Shown piece after piece: positions 1-11,614 of a stretch of DNA of 64,000 nt (positions are counted from its first letter, which is position 1; every line of letters starts with the position of its first letter). The stretch covers positions 24,960,877 to 25,024,876 of the forward strand of contig OX155971.1 in the NCBI GenBank assembly GCA_944548615.1, given 5' to 3'. The notes beneath the pieces are model-generated. The model had not been told where the DNA came from. It made no database searches and saw only the letters and a program-made list of their open reading frames with translations. This DNA comes from Micropterix aruncella. Taxonomy: Eukaryota > Arthropoda > Insecta > Lepidoptera > Micropterigidae. The translations under genes were made by a program, and so were the position numbers.

Positions 1-49
1 TACATAAATATATATATATACATACCTACACATCTCATACATAAGCAAT

Positions 50-300
50 AATACACGAGATTTGATATTAGTTAGTAATACATAATTTTAATAAAACAAT
101 TTAAATTATTAGCGAGAGCAATTGATACTCAGCTTACAATGGACCCCTTTCAAGCAGGTACTTCTTTATAAGTATTTTGAATGAATTTAGGTTGTTTGCT
201 TTCTTATAACTCTCATTTAAATTATTATAAAATCTTAGCGCAAGGAAGTAAAAATGCCTTTGGGCAAATGAAGACTGTATAACTCGGTCATCTGGTGTAC
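50..300 (-). mobile_element. LINE 3' fragment (C-terminal tail of a non-LTR polymerase)
   Basis: Reading leftwards from about 300 to 134 gives a short tail of the kind found at the C-terminus of CR1/Jockey-type LINE polymerases (RVIQSSFAQRHFYFLALRFY, then NNLNSFKILIKKYLLER and a stop). The same type of tail recurs on the minus strand near 23660-23920. It is a 5'-truncated dead copy. It abuts, head to head, another LINE fragment starting near 308, so the exact join is uncertain. Confidence 0.6.
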
Positions 301-307
301 AATTGAA

Positions 308-900
308 AACAAATACATTCAGATGGTAGAGCGTATTCAAAGAAAATTTTTAAGATATATTTATTACAAAAAATACAATATTTATCCATACTTATTTCCG
401 TCCGATTTTGTGCTAGGAATGGTAGGATACAACAGTCTTGAAACGCGCCAATATATTTCCCTAATTATATTTACATATAAATTAATTCAAGGAAATATTT
501 ATTTGCCAGAGGTACTATGTAAGTTTGAATTGTACGTACCGGTAAATTACACAGCGAGGAGATCGCATCTATTGTTTAATGTGCCGTACCATCGTAGAAA
601 TATTTTTGTAGACAGGCCAGTGGGAAGGGTTAAAGCTCTTCTTAATTCCTTACCCACAGAAATAGATATCTTTTGTATATCCCTTCGGCAGCTAAAAAGG
701 CAACTCCCTGCTATCTCATGTTTATCATAATCTGTCTTTTATTTAGTTTTATATTTTAATGTTTTTTTCTTTTTCAATGTTAGCATTAATTTAATTATGT
801 AAGTCATTTATTTTTAGACTTACATTCTAACTTTAATATTCAAGGGCGAATTGGATTCATCTGTAATGCTCTTGAATAATATTTGAAATAAATAAATAAA
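308..900 (+). mobile_element. 5'-truncated CR1/Jockey-type LINE, 3' end
   Basis: An open frame to the stop near 730 encodes only the post-polymerase C-terminal region of a non-LTR reverse transcriptase: a VERIQRKFLRYIYYKK start (the 'QRKFLRYI' motif typical of this tail), then TARRSHLLF, RPVGRVKALLNSL and FCISLRQLKRQL. About 160 bp of AT-rich 3' UTR follows and ends in an (AATAA)-type tail near 880-900. The tail resembles those at 10959-11375 and 22400-22801. It lacks endonuclease and polymerase domains and cannot move itself. Confidence 0.75.
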
Positions 901-1939
901 GAAATAAATGATCCTTTGTTCCTGGGATACTACAAGCGGCAGCCTGCGCTTAGGCGCAGCGAGCTGTCAGTTACAGTGAAAGACAATATCTTCCTCGGTT
1001 GATGAAATAATTCTGACTGGTGCGCAAATGGCTGTCCGCTGCGCGAGTGTTTACAGCGTATACTATTCAATCAATAGTCCGTATGATTCTATGCAGTGGT
1101 AACACTTGCAGGCGCAAAATATGAATTTCTATATGGCAAGTAAATTGAATTACAATAACGTGACGTAAATTGAACGTAGTCTCTACATTACACACCCCCA
1201 GAAACGGCTCGTTTTCGCCTTGTTCTATTAAATAAATAAACTTAACCATACAACTGTAAACACTATAAAACATAATCATTTAAAACGTTAGCAATGCAAA
1301 AAAAAAATATATATTTGTAAAAGCATGCATTACCAAAAATTATCTTGGTACTTATGCTAAGATATGTTTTGTATAAAATATATCAGGCGAAATGTAAATA
1401 TGGTAAAGTTTAAAAAAAATGATTAACGATTGTAACAAAAAACATGCCCGAAGGATGTGCGAGACATCCGCAGTTTTTGCTGAATTTCCCTCTTATGGTC
1501 AATCAATCGCAGCACGTCGTTAATCTCCCTGTTTCCCGGCTTTAATGATGCAATTTGTTAAATCGGGACGCTGTAACCGCAGCTTATGTTTCTAGTTTTA
1601 CGAAGTTTTTAGTAGGTACTAGAATTTTTCTAAATTTACGCGAGGCTAATTTTTCTAATTTTTAGATGTGCCATCGACCGGTAAGTAAAATATCGTTAAT
1701 ATTGTTTATTAGCTATATTTTACCTACCGCTAGATGGTGCAATGCACTCAAACGCATGTCAATTTTTTATATAACAGTCAAGATCGTCAAATCTTCAAAT
1801 AACAAAAAAAAAAAAAATAAAAGAAAAAATATTTTTTTCCATTTTTTTTTAAGTTAAAGTTGCCTACCTACATGTATTGATTTGCTTCCTTGAAGGATGT
1901 CGATTAATTAAAAACTCATTTTTTATATTGTTTTGCATA
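901..1939. other. no gene seen
   Basis: AT-rich sequence. A short G+C-rich patch at about 935-970 has a small inverted repeat around TGCGCTTAGGCGCA. Poly(A/T)-rich runs lie at 1290-1310 and 1800-1855. No ORF with recognisable protein features was found on either strand. Confidence 0.4.
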
Positions 1940-2275
1940 TACAAAATTTCGTGTCGGAGTCCCCTCGTTGGGAGCCAATCCAGGGTGTAGAATCAGGTCA
2001 TGCTTACCATAAAAAATGCATTGTCATCGGAATTGAACTAACATGTCATTTTTTTAACATCGTATGATTATATTTGAGGAGTTTCCTCAATTCCTCATGG
2101 ATCCTATCATCAGAACAGGATTTTGAAAATGGGACCAATCTGGAAGTATATCCTTTCAAATAAAAAAATATATTCCCAAATCGGTTAATAAATGTCAGAG
2201 ATCCAAGGAAACAAACATTAAAAAAAGATACAACCGAATTGATAACTTCCTTCTTCTTTTGAAGTCGTTTAAAAA
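1940..2275. repeat. interspersed repeat remnant of lepidopteran type
   Basis: The right end (about 2215-2275) has a stretch beginning TACAACCGAATTGATAAC and ending TTTTGAAGTCGTTT, a wording I associate with a very common interspersed repeat of moth and butterfly genomes. The left part (cccctcgttgggagccaatc) fits the same kind of element. It is non-coding and diverged. The family assignment is from memory of such repeats, not from a search. Confidence 0.45.
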
Positions 2276-3034
2276 TGGCGTTTTAAAAATCCTTTAGAAG
2301 GTTTCTTCAAAAAGAAACAATCGGGTCCTGCCTATCGTCAGATGAAGCACTACAGTTATTTTACTGCCAGTTATATAATAGATATAGTAGACTTATTATC
2401 CGGATAGTTTAATTCGGTAAATGAAGATTCGTTTTTTAATAAGGACTATGACAATGAAATGATGGAAACTTTTCAATCCAATGATGTACCGTTAGATCAA
2501 TCAAGTTATATAGAACTAACTGACCCGTGCCCACTTCGTTGGGCGGTAAAACTTTTTACATGTGATGAAATTATGAGTGTGGTTCGGTTAGTACTTAGTG
2601 CTATGATTTATTTCCTGACTGCCAAAAGAAAGGTTATATATTTACTGCATATGTATGTATGTATTTGCATGCCAATTTGACTATATTACCGTTATTTATG
2701 AGTGTCCTCTTGTGAGTGTCTTATCTCTTTAACCATTTATGCAGTAAAAGGGAAATGTCTTTCGTTTTAAACACTTGAGACAATAAATTTACTTATTTTG
2801 ATAAGAATTCATAATTGTTGATAATATGACCAATAAACATGACCTAATGATTAAAATTATATTTTAAATATAAAATACTACTTTTGAGACTTAAATATAA
2901 AAGTTAGACATATGCTGTCGCAGACTTTTTTGTAGGCATTATCAAGCTCTACAACTTTTCTCTAGAACTTAATCATATATCTCTCATCGTTAAGGCAGCG
3001 TTAGTTAGAAACATTTTCGTTCAACCGTTTCTTC
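2276..3034. other. no gene seen
   Basis: AT-rich DNA with one short open frame (2459-2680) that has no recognisable domain and reads like chance. No tRNA or repeat structure was identified. Confidence 0.4.
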
Positions 3035-3232
3035 TCCAACTTATTTTGGAAATCCGACTACCACGAAAAAGTCTTTTCATTTTTCGGATTAATATATATG
3101 TATACTATGACACTCACGAATAACGTGGCTTTCTATTGGTAAAAGAAGTTTTAAAATCGGTTCAGTAGATCCAGAGATTACTTCCTACAACCTCACAATC
3201 TTTACCTCTTTATAATATTAGTATAGATTGGA
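3035..3232. repeat. interspersed repeat remnant ending in TATAATATTAGTATAGAT
   Basis: The order 'aatcggttcagtagatcc', then 'agagattacttcc', then a 3' end with TTTATAATATTAGTATAGAT is the typical ending of a non-coding interspersed repeat widespread in insects, particularly Lepidoptera. No target duplication was located. Confidence 0.5.
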
Positions 3233-4526
3233 GATTATGCCAATATTAATAAAAAAACTCGGTAATTAGCGGTAATTAGTTTTGAGTAAAATTGCAATTT
3301 TTTTGTTTATGTTTAATTCCAAGCGTCTAACCACGAGACATTTCATCCTTGAATTGGCACAAAGGAGCTGTAACAGATTGGTACATCTTTTTCGGGGCCA
3401 CTTAATATTAATACGCGCCTAAACGAATTCTTTCGCGTAAGTAATTGCGCTTTGGGACGGAACGGGAAATGGACGACAAGAAAAATGATAATCGAGTTAG
3501 GCGCGATTCGCCGGCTCAAAATAGGGCCCGGGACGGGACATCACACGGGACAGGACAAGACCTGTTTTAAAAAACTAATCAAATCAACAATTTTTAACGT
3601 TCCAGTTGTTACGGTGGAAGATCCGCGGGAATTTCGGCGACGAAAGGTATTTCGGTGTAGAAAGGAGACGAAGACGAACAAAATCAAAGTAATAGCCGAA
3701 AACGAACAAAATCAAAGTCATAAAAAGCTCTGACAACACAAAAGGCACCATTTGGCTAGTATCACTTAATTTTTATTTTAATTTTATTTCATTCGGTAAA
3801 CACACAGCTTTAACAAGTACCAATTACAAATAATCTAAGAGTAATGAAATGTTTACAATATTCTTTATTAAATATCTGTTAATTTTATATATTTCTTTAT
3901 AAGTTTGATTATTGGCTTGATTAGTGTTTCTTCATGTGTTAAATATGGTAAAATATTGTACTGATTATTATGTATATTAACTATAAATATATTATTATTT
4001 ATATTATATCATTTATATTACTTATAACTTTTATTATTAGTCTCACCTTATTATTAGTATTATGTTATTATGTAATGAATATTATGTATATTTAAGCAAT
4101 CTATTTCATGTAACTAGTTGAATATATCTAGTAAATTTCATATTTTCTCCTTGATCTGTAACACTAGGTATGTCTAGTTCAATTGTGGAATCTTATAATT
4201 TGCCTTAGATTTGTATATTATGTGTTAGTAATAAGTACTATATTAGTATTGTTGTAATAAAATTTTAAAGATTATATTTGTCTCGAATCACTGATATTTT
4301 CTTATTTTTTTGGTATTCTGGTTTGCTTGGACTAATTTTAGTTTTAGTTCACAAAGAAACGCAATCGGGCCCATTATTGGGGCTTATCATTATTTTTACT
4401 TCGATTGATCATATATATGACCATATCACTGAAATACCTCTTTGTTTAAATTGCGCAACATTTCTGAATTACTTGTCCAATAACAACATTGCTTATCATT
4501 TTTTTTTATTTATTTGTTTGATTTAT
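3233..4526. other. no gene seen
   Basis: The 3452-3733 stretch is somewhat G+C-richer and open for 93 codons, but the translation is low-complexity (RRRKVFRCRKETKTNK) with no family signature. 3780-4260 is very AT-rich. The open frame at 4278-4604 runs into the SINE-like copy that follows and is judged chance. Confidence 0.4.
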
Positions 4527-4796
4527 CTCTTGAAACGACCATCGGCTACCCGATCCTGGGTGAACAGCCTGGCAAAGGGTGCCGTCAAAAGGGTAAGGGC
4601 GTGAGTGCAAGCCCGCCGGGTAACACTCCTGGCTACTCGCGGTTAAGGCGTTGGCCTCTTACGGGCTTGTGACGTAGCTAGATGGTGGACTGTTATATCC
4701 CAAGTCTTCTACGCTCACTCCAGGGAGATAGAACGACTGATCGTTAAAACTTCGTGTGGTGACGGGCTCGCCCGTTGTAGTCGACAACTCAAGTTG
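4527..4796 (+). mobile_element. SINE-like family, 5'-truncated copy with internal deletion
   Basis: Starts inside the element at the segment CTCTTGAAACGACCATCGGC, loses about 120 bp internally near 4590, then continues through the conserved 3' half (gcgttggcctcttacgggct; agggagatagaacgact; cgggctcgcccgttgtag) to the usual 3' end gtcgacaactcaagtt. A second degraded piece of the same 3' end (gggtgacgggttctc) follows at once, suggesting two adjoining insertions. No TSD was recognised. Confidence 0.75.
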
Positions 4797-4800
4797 GGGT

Positions 4801-5305
4801 GACGGGTTCTCTTATTGTAGAAAGTTTATTTAGTTCTAACTTCGAAATATTTATAAATATTTATAGGCTAAATTTAAAATCTCTCTTAAGATTTCAAGGA
4901 AAAAGAAATTAAATTTACTTGAATTGAATCAATACCTCGACGCGGAGTCGCGGAAACCTCCCTTTTCCATAGAAACTCGTAATGAGAGAGAAACTTCTCA
5001 ATTTTCCAACCCGCTTACAGTAGCCAAACGGAATAAAAAGAAAGTGGTGGGTATGAAAGGAAGTAGTTAAAGCGGCAAAGTTCTTATTACGTTACGAAAT
5101 AATTTCGTTAAGCAAGATTAATTAGGGGAGCACAAAGGCGGAAAAAGGGAGCGGGAAGAAACGGGTAGAAGCGGGAGCCGAGGCGGACTGAGCATCTCCG
5201 TGGACATCCGCGCCGACACTGCTCCGCATTCAGCTCTATGGACCGCCATTTATTTTGCATTCTTTCACTGACGCGCTTCGTGGGCTTTTACATTGTACAT
5301 TCGGA
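4801..5305. other. no gene seen
   Basis: AT-rich to 4920, then a purine-rich stretch (about 4975-5165). No ORF or repeat was recognised. Confidence 0.35.
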
Positions 5306-5309
5306 AGCC

Positions 5310-6560
5310 GGATAGGTGCTAACCCTTCGAGCGCCACACACATTGCTCAATTTTCGGAGCATTGTGTCAGTTTCAATTCTGTTTATTCAAATTAAGATAT
5401 ACAATATATGTGCATCCCAGCCGTTGGAGGTTCGTCACGCCCTTGTTGTGAAAACCATTTGGTGGCACATTTCTGCTATATGTCTATATGTCCAACAGTT
5501 GTTTCTGCTATATATTAACCTTTCGAGCGCCACACACATTGGTCAATTTTCGGAGGGTTGTGTCTCAGTTACAATTGTGTTTATTTAAATTAAGATATAC
5601 ATACAATATATGTGCATACCAGTCGTCGGACGTTCGTCACGCCCTTGTTGTGAAAACCTGCTGCTACTGTTGGTGCTACCTTTCTGCTATATTTATACAT
5701 GTCCTACAGTTGTTTCTGCTATATGTTAACCTTTCAAACGCCACACACATTGCTCAATTTTCGGAACATTGTGTCAGTTTCAATTTTGTTTATTAAAATT
5801 AAGATATACAATATATGTGTATACCAGCCGTTGGAGGTTCGTCACGCTTTTGTTGTGGAAACCTGCTGCTACTGTTGGTGTCACCTTTCTGCTATATGTC
5901 TACATGGCCTACGGTTGTTTCTGCTATAAGTTAACCTTTTGAGCGCTGCACACATTGCTCAATTTACGGAGCATTCTGTCTCAGTTTCAATTTTGTTTAT
6001 TTAAATTAAAATATACAATATATGTGCATACCAGCCGTTGGAGGTTCGGCACGCCCCTGTTGTGGAAACCTTCTGATACTCTTGGTGCCACCTTGATGCT
6101 ACATGTCTACATGTCCTACAGTTTTTTCTGCTATATGTTAACCTTTCTAGCAACACATATTGCTCAATTTTCGGATCATTATGTCTCAGTTTCAATTTTG
6201 TTTATTTAAATTAGGATATAAAATATATATGCATACCAGCCGTTTGAGGTTCGTCACGCCCTTATTTTGAAAACCTGCTGCTACTGTTGGTGCCACCTTT
6301 CTGGTATATGTCTACAATCACTTTTTTCTGCTATATGTTAACCTTTCGAGCGCCACACACATTGCTCAATTTTCGGAGCATTGTGTCTCAGTTTAAATTT
6401 TGTTTATTTAAATATTGTGTTTATTAAATTGTGCATACCAGCTGTTGGAAGCATACCAGGTGTACATGCATACCAGCTGTTGAAGTTTCGTCACGTCCTG
6501 GTTGTGGAAAGCTGCTGTTACTGTCGGTTCTACCTTTCTGCTATATATCTACATGTCAGA
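5310..6560 (+). repeat. tandem repeat, about 206-bp unit, six copies
   Basis: Each unit starts near an AACCTTTCGAGCGCCACACA block (about 5322, 5519, 5730, 5935, 6141, 6350) and carries cacacattgctcaattttcgg, tttcaattttgtttattt, ataccagccgttggaggttc and tttctgctatatgtctaca in the same order. Starts are 198-210 bp apart. Open frames of 65-100 codons across the units merely follow the repeat and are not coding. The last unit is shorter and has an extra internal duplication of 'gcataccag' (6430-6480). Confidence 0.9.
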
Positions 6561-6929
6561 TACTCAATCACCCCTTAAAGTTCTCAACAGCTATGTTTTA
6601 GAGTCGAAGCCTATTTGGAAATGTCTAAATCCCCTATATCGACTGGCAAAAGGGAATAAAAGAGCTCTGATGTGTCTGCCAGGGCACTAAGGGTTGTAAG
6701 GTAACGAAAATGCTGACAATTTCGTATGAATGGAACCAATATGCCTCCCATTGGGTATGCAACATTCAGTTATGTAACTACGAGTAGAAGACACACTGCG
6801 GAACAAATCCGATCCTGGGATAGGAGAACGAAGTACAAATACTAAGATGAAGTTCCATGACAATTTCAAGCGAAAACTTTCATTAACCTTTCATTAAATA
6901 AGTAAATATATTTTAAAAAATGATACACG
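6561..6929. other. no gene seen
   Basis: A short non-repetitive stretch after the tandem array. No ORF with protein features and no repeat match inside the window. Confidence 0.35.
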
Positions 6930-8150
6930 AATGCTGTTACAGAAAGTGAACTATTGTATTTATAATTATTTTTATTGCGGCTTTTTTATGAAATATTTTT
7001 GGTTTTTATCCATATATGAAAATGTGTTTTTTTCCGGAATGTACTTATGTAATTAGAGCTTTCATTTGACACTAAACACGATATATGCACATTATAATAA
7101 CATCCAGCAAGTTAATTCAAGAGCTACAAGGCAATGGGGCGGAAGTGGGACGAGGGGTAAGTCATGTCGCGTCCTTTGGCCCATAGTTACGGGGCTGTGG
7201 GCTGTGACAGCTGTGGGCGCAGTTTGTGTCCGCGTGCAGATGTGCAGATTATCGAGCCGACGCCATATGGTATTCTCTGAACAAATCGGTGGCATCTGTG
7301 TCGCCGGGGCACCGTAAATGTGGCCAGGACGATGCTTCAAGAAGAAGACGAGTAATCATATTACGATTGGTGGTAGCCCTTAAGATTCCTGACGTTACTT
7401 GCTTCGATTTCAATGTTGTTTTAAGAGAAGGTACTGTCTGGTATACTGTGATATGTGTATGCTATTTTTATACATTTTGACAGTTTAGGTACCTACCCTA
7501 TGGCACTCAAGATGACTTAACTATTGTAACAATATCAATCAATTCTATATCGGTTGAAGGGTTTAGAAGTTATGGTGGTATAAATATCAGGGTTTAATCA
7601 ATAATAAATACCGGACTTTTTCCGAGTACAATTGCGTAGTTTTGTAAGTTTCCAAAATGTTGAATTGGAATAAATTCATAAGAATCAAAAATAATTAATT
7701 AAAAATCGGTAATATTTTGTGGAGCGTAATAATTAAACTCATTGTATAATTTATTTTGCTAAATATTCCAATATTCCAAATAATTCTCTTCGTTACTAGG
7801 CCTGCCAGATCTATTCCTGACGGGCGCGAAGAGGAAGAACGAAAAAACTAAACTTCCCAATGATGAAAGTTAATACGCACCGCGTAACACGGCGATTTAT
7901 ATTCAGGAGGCTTTTTATACTTGTATGAAGGCAAGGGGTCACGGCACGTACAATATGACACTCAGGAGGACAAAACGATTATAACAATATGAAACACTTA
8001 CAAATCGGTTGAGGAATTTTGAAGATATTGTGGAATACAAGTGCGGTAGAATAAGTAGCGGAAAACATACATAGATGAATCCTGAATACATAAAACTCCT
8101 TTTGGGCAGTCGTGTAAAAAGACATTGCAAATACTTTGTCTCAGCAATGG
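6930..8150 (+). repeat. dispersed repeat, also present at 60250-60695
   Basis: Blocks shared in the same order with 60250-60695: 'acagaaagtgaactattgtatttataatta' (6942), 'tttcatttgacactaaa' (7059), 'ttttgacagtttaggtacc' (7476), 'cggttgaagggtttagaagt' (7552), and 'gaaaacatacatagatgaa' with 'gcagtcgtgtaaaaa' (8060-8120). A fragment in reverse orientation is at about 24960-25010. This copy is longer because 7100-7460 holds a G+C-richer segment absent from the other copy. No coding capacity was recognised. Confidence 0.65.
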
Positions 8151-8772
8151 TGAACTTAACAGGACTTCTGATCGGTCACTGTCTAGTGAAATAACGTTCG
8201 AAAAATATGGGAGGTTAAATTTCCATATTTCGCAAAGATAATGCTGAAATGGCAAAACCACTGCTATGCATATACGAAGCAATCGCGTATCAAAGACTCT
8301 AGTTTTTGATCTGGTTCTGAGGACGTCAGCAATATTGTTCCCAGAAGAATTGTGAGATATATGAGAATCTTGGGTTCGACTTTATAAATTAGGAAGCAGT
8401 GTGTAGGAAGCAGTGTCTTACAGGATCAGGACTCTTGAGAGGCAACGCAGCATTTACAAACCATTCATCACCATCTACCATCGACATTGCTGCTATACTA
8501 TTTGCGTTTTTACTGCTACTTCTACCTTTTCATTAACCTGGCAAAGATGTGGTATAAGAAGGGTACGTAAAGAATATGGAGGGTCATAATGACATTGTTC
8601 ATGATGATACTGTATATCATATTTTTTTAGGTATTTATTTATATGTAATAAAAAACTACGGAAAAAAATAGGAATACGTTACTAAATAAATATTTTTTAT
8701 GAAAATATTATCATTATGCGTAAATAAGTTTTATTATTTTGAACAAACAAAAAGTCGGAAAAATAATCAACT
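8151..8772. other. no gene seen
   Basis: AT-rich non-coding sequence with no ORF, repeat or RNA gene that I can support. Confidence 0.35.
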
Positions 8773-9130
8773 TAACCCCTTTACTCGCGAAGTAAAAACT
8801 GGGCCGTCCCTTTTGTACGCGACAGTTTCGCGCGAGAAATTGGCGCGAGTCGACGGCCTTGAGAAAAACGATCATTAGTTATAAACCACTATACGTATCA
8901 TTAAAAGAATAACTGTAAAATGACGGCATTGAAATTTGAAATCTAAAACATTATGATTTTATCTCGTAAAACAGTTAAGATAATAATGAATAAATATTAG
9001 AATGTTGGCGAACTGAAAAAACTCGACTATAAAATCATTTCGATGTTTATATCACAAAATACGGAAAATATGCAAAAATTGTAAATACAGTTAGGACTCT
9101 CCGTTACATATTATTAAAAAAAATTAAAAA
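8773..9130 (+). mobile_element. MITE-like repeat starting TTAACCCCTTTACTCGCG
   Basis: Starts TTAACCCC and contains 'gcgcgagtcgacggccttgag', 'aaaaacgatcattagttataa' and 'aagaataactgtaaaatgac', all shared in order with 37358-37545 and more distantly with 35770-36690 and 56507-57172. The TTAA + CCC start would fit a piggyBac-type terminus, but I could not place the right end, so size and class are open. No ORF inside. Confidence 0.55.
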
Positions 9131-9608
9131 AAACCTATTTCAAACATTTTTTTTAGGCACTGTATAAGAGATCATTCATTTTTCATCACAAAATTACTAT
9201 TGCAGTCTTTTAAGATATTAATCATCTTTCACCGTAGCACACGGTTGATAGAACAGAACAATATGTTCTTGACAAATGCACAAATGACACCTTTCGCAAA
9301 CATGCATATATCATTACCAAATATATTCAGCATTGCATAGAATTGCATCATAAACATATATTTTCATCATTGCATAGAACATTGGTATTTTTTTTAAAAA
9401 TATTACCTTGAAAAATGGCACAAAAATGCTACATCGTGTTTGTGGAAAGGTCATAAATACCCTCTTTGTGTTCGCGCTCTTCTATCTCCATCCGCAGGCG
9501 GCGGCCGACTGAGTGGTAGCTCGCAGAGGGAAGGAAAATTCAATCGCTCCAGCTACTGAGAAGTTCGTGGATCTTACGGCCCAAGCTGCACGAATCCGTT
9601 CCCTACCC
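9131..9608. other. no gene seen
   Basis: AT-rich to about 9480, then a G+C-richer stretch (9490-9608) that was continuous with 10318 onwards before a SINE-like insertion separated them. The short open frame there has no recognisable protein signature. Confidence 0.35.
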
Positions 9609-10317
9609 TACGAGAGGGACATCTTGCGGTGTCAACTACAACGGGCGAGCCCGTCACCACAGGACGTTTTAACGATTATTCGTTCTATCGCCCTGCAGTG
9701 AGCGTAGAAGACTTTGGACAATACAATCCAACGTCTAGCTACGTCACAACCCGTGAGAGTCCAACGCCTTACCGCGAGTTAGCCAGGAATAAACCCGGCG
9801 GGCTCGAGATACTCGCGCCCTCACTTCCAATTGTGACCAGATTTCTCCGGTCTCTCGATTGGTTCCGAGTTAGAGGTCGCTTGCGCGGTCCTCTCCCTTA
9901 CGAAGCGGTGAAACGGAGTATACCGAATCTATCGCGGACCAAGGCGTCCTTTGCCCGGCTGTTCACCCAGGATCGGATGGCCAATGGTCATTTCAAGAGC
10001 AGTCGCCGTAAGGTAGGCAACCACCCCCGCTCTATAGGAAACAATACAGTTCCCAGACTCCCCCGACTGTTAGTCGGGGAGCACAATCGATTGGCTTGCG
10101 CCGCTCGGTGCGCAGACCGTCCAGGAGCGCCAGAGGTTTGATTCCCAGGGGAGACTGGTTGACCCAGTGTCCTACCCAGGTTCGCACCCCGTGCGTGGAG
10201 GCCGTCGGATAGGTGTTGACCCGTGAGTGTGACCGACCCTGAACACATGGGTCATCGTGGCCACCTCATCATGGGCCCGTTAGCTCCCTCATAGGCCCGT
10301 TAACTACGAGAGGGACA
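9609..10317 (-). mobile_element. SINE-like family, near full-length copy with 13-bp TSD
   Basis: Element 9622-10304 (683 bp) lies between direct repeats TACGAGAGGGACA at 9609-9621 and 10305-10317. Read on the minus strand it starts near the gggagctaacgggccc-type 5' end, has the Pol III A-box and B-box candidates of the family, the middle block (ctatagagcgggggtggttg) and the 3' block (gggctcgcccgttgtag), and ends 'ttgacaccgcaaga'. The open frame on the plus strand (9629-10141) is antisense to the element and recurs in other copies. Confidence 0.85.
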
Positions 10318-10671
10318 ATGTGAATAAGCAGCCACGCTCGCATAATTCGTCCCTACCCTCTTTCGCGTTCTGGCGCGCGAGGAGGGCGCGGGCGGTAAGT
10401 CGCCTCTTCCGTAATGACGTCATCCACCTTCGCGTCGTCCTCGGGCGGGACGGGAAACAGCTGCGGAAGTGTCCCCCCTCGTGAGTGGCTCACCTCGGAC
10501 GCCTTCGCCCAGTCGTCCGCCCCGCCAGTGTCAATTTTGAAACAAAGAAGGTAGCCACGGCGTCGCCAACTTTTACCTGCAACGCCAAACTGACTAATGA
10601 GCATGGCTCTGAACCTACTTGCAACGCTCTTCTTCGCACCTGGAGCAGCAGCCAAATTGGTTTTGAACTTC
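10318..10671. other. G+C-rich stretch with an unassigned minus-strand open frame
   Basis: CpG-rich DNA. The minus strand is open for about 100 codons (10353-10673), giving an acidic, proline/arginine-rich translation with KIDTGGADDWAK and PEDDAKVDDVITEE. I do not recognise it. It could be part of a transposon ORF1, a host exon or chance in CpG-rich DNA. The neighbouring plus-strand LINE shares its right edge. Confidence 0.25.
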
Positions 10672-11612
10672 ATTGACTTTGCGAAGCAACAAGAAAATGC
10701 AGAAATATTAAGCTGAAATCAAAATATGTAGTATATAGTAGGGTAACTAAGATTAAGGATCTGGGTGTTACACTCGACTCCAAACTGCTATTTGATGCCC
10801 ACATCGACAGTATTGTTGCGAAAGCGTTTAAAGCCCTAGGATTTATTATACGATCCAGCGAACACTTCAATAACATAAAAACCATAAAAATTCTCTATTG
10901 TGCCTACGTCCGCAGTCATCTTGAATATGCATCCCAGTTATGGAATCCTTGTTACGAGGTGTATGCATCGAGAATAGAGGCCATCCAAAGAAAATTTCTG
11001 CACTACATAGAATATAAATGTCGTATACGTGATCCAGACTACTATTCTCGTTGTATCCGCCATCATTTGCTGCCATTGGCTTTGCGAAGAAACATAGCTG
11101 ACATCTCACTTTTACTACGAATTTTAAATGGCTCGATTGATTGTCCTGAACTATTATCTAAAATATCTCTCCGCACTCCTAGCCGGGCACTTAGAAATAG
11201 GGCACCCCTTCACGTACCTGTCTTTAAAACCAAATACAGGCGTAATTCCTATTTTATAAGGGTATGCGAAACTTTCAACACCCTGAATGCTGACATTGAT
11301 ATTGACCCCTTTTTCACGAATATAGATACTATAAGGAAGCAGGTTGTAGGGCGATTTTGTGATGACCAGGCTTAGCATTTCCTTCTTTTATTACAGTCTT
11401 GTTTATGTCAACATGTTTCCTAATGTACAATTTATCTTCTTGTTTAATATCTTCTTTATACTTAATATCAGTTCTAAATTCACGTTATTATTATTGTCAT
11501 TATCAGTGGTAACTTGTAAATGGCTCTAAGCTTCCTATTATTGTTCACTACAAAATTATTGGCTGTAAGTTATCCTTAAGAAAATAAAATAAATAATAAA
11601 TAAAATAGTATG
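10672..11612 (+). mobile_element. 5'-truncated CR1/Jockey-type LINE, polymerase tail and 3' UTR
   Basis: Frames from about 10690 to the stop at 11373-11375 encode the end of a non-LTR reverse transcriptase: VTKIKDLGVTLDSKLLFDAH, AKAFKALGFIIRSSEHF, ILYCAYVRSHLEYASQLWNP, RIEAIQRKFLHYIEYK and FFTNIDTIRKQVVGRF. The upstream part needs a frame change relative to 10959-11375, so it is broken. The 3' UTR ends in (AAATAA)-type repeats at about 11580-11608. It is closely comparable to the tail of the large LINE at 18.1-23.0 kb. Confidence 0.85.
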
Positions 11613-11614
11613 AC

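Noticed and set aside
4278..4604. 108-codon open frame with predicted membrane-like segments
   Set aside because: The end of the frame is SINE-like sequence and the start is T-rich DNA, which always gives hydrophobic translations.
5316..6209. Series of overlapping 84-102-codon frames
   Set aside because: They recur with the 206-bp period and shift frame from unit to unit; products of the tandem repeat.
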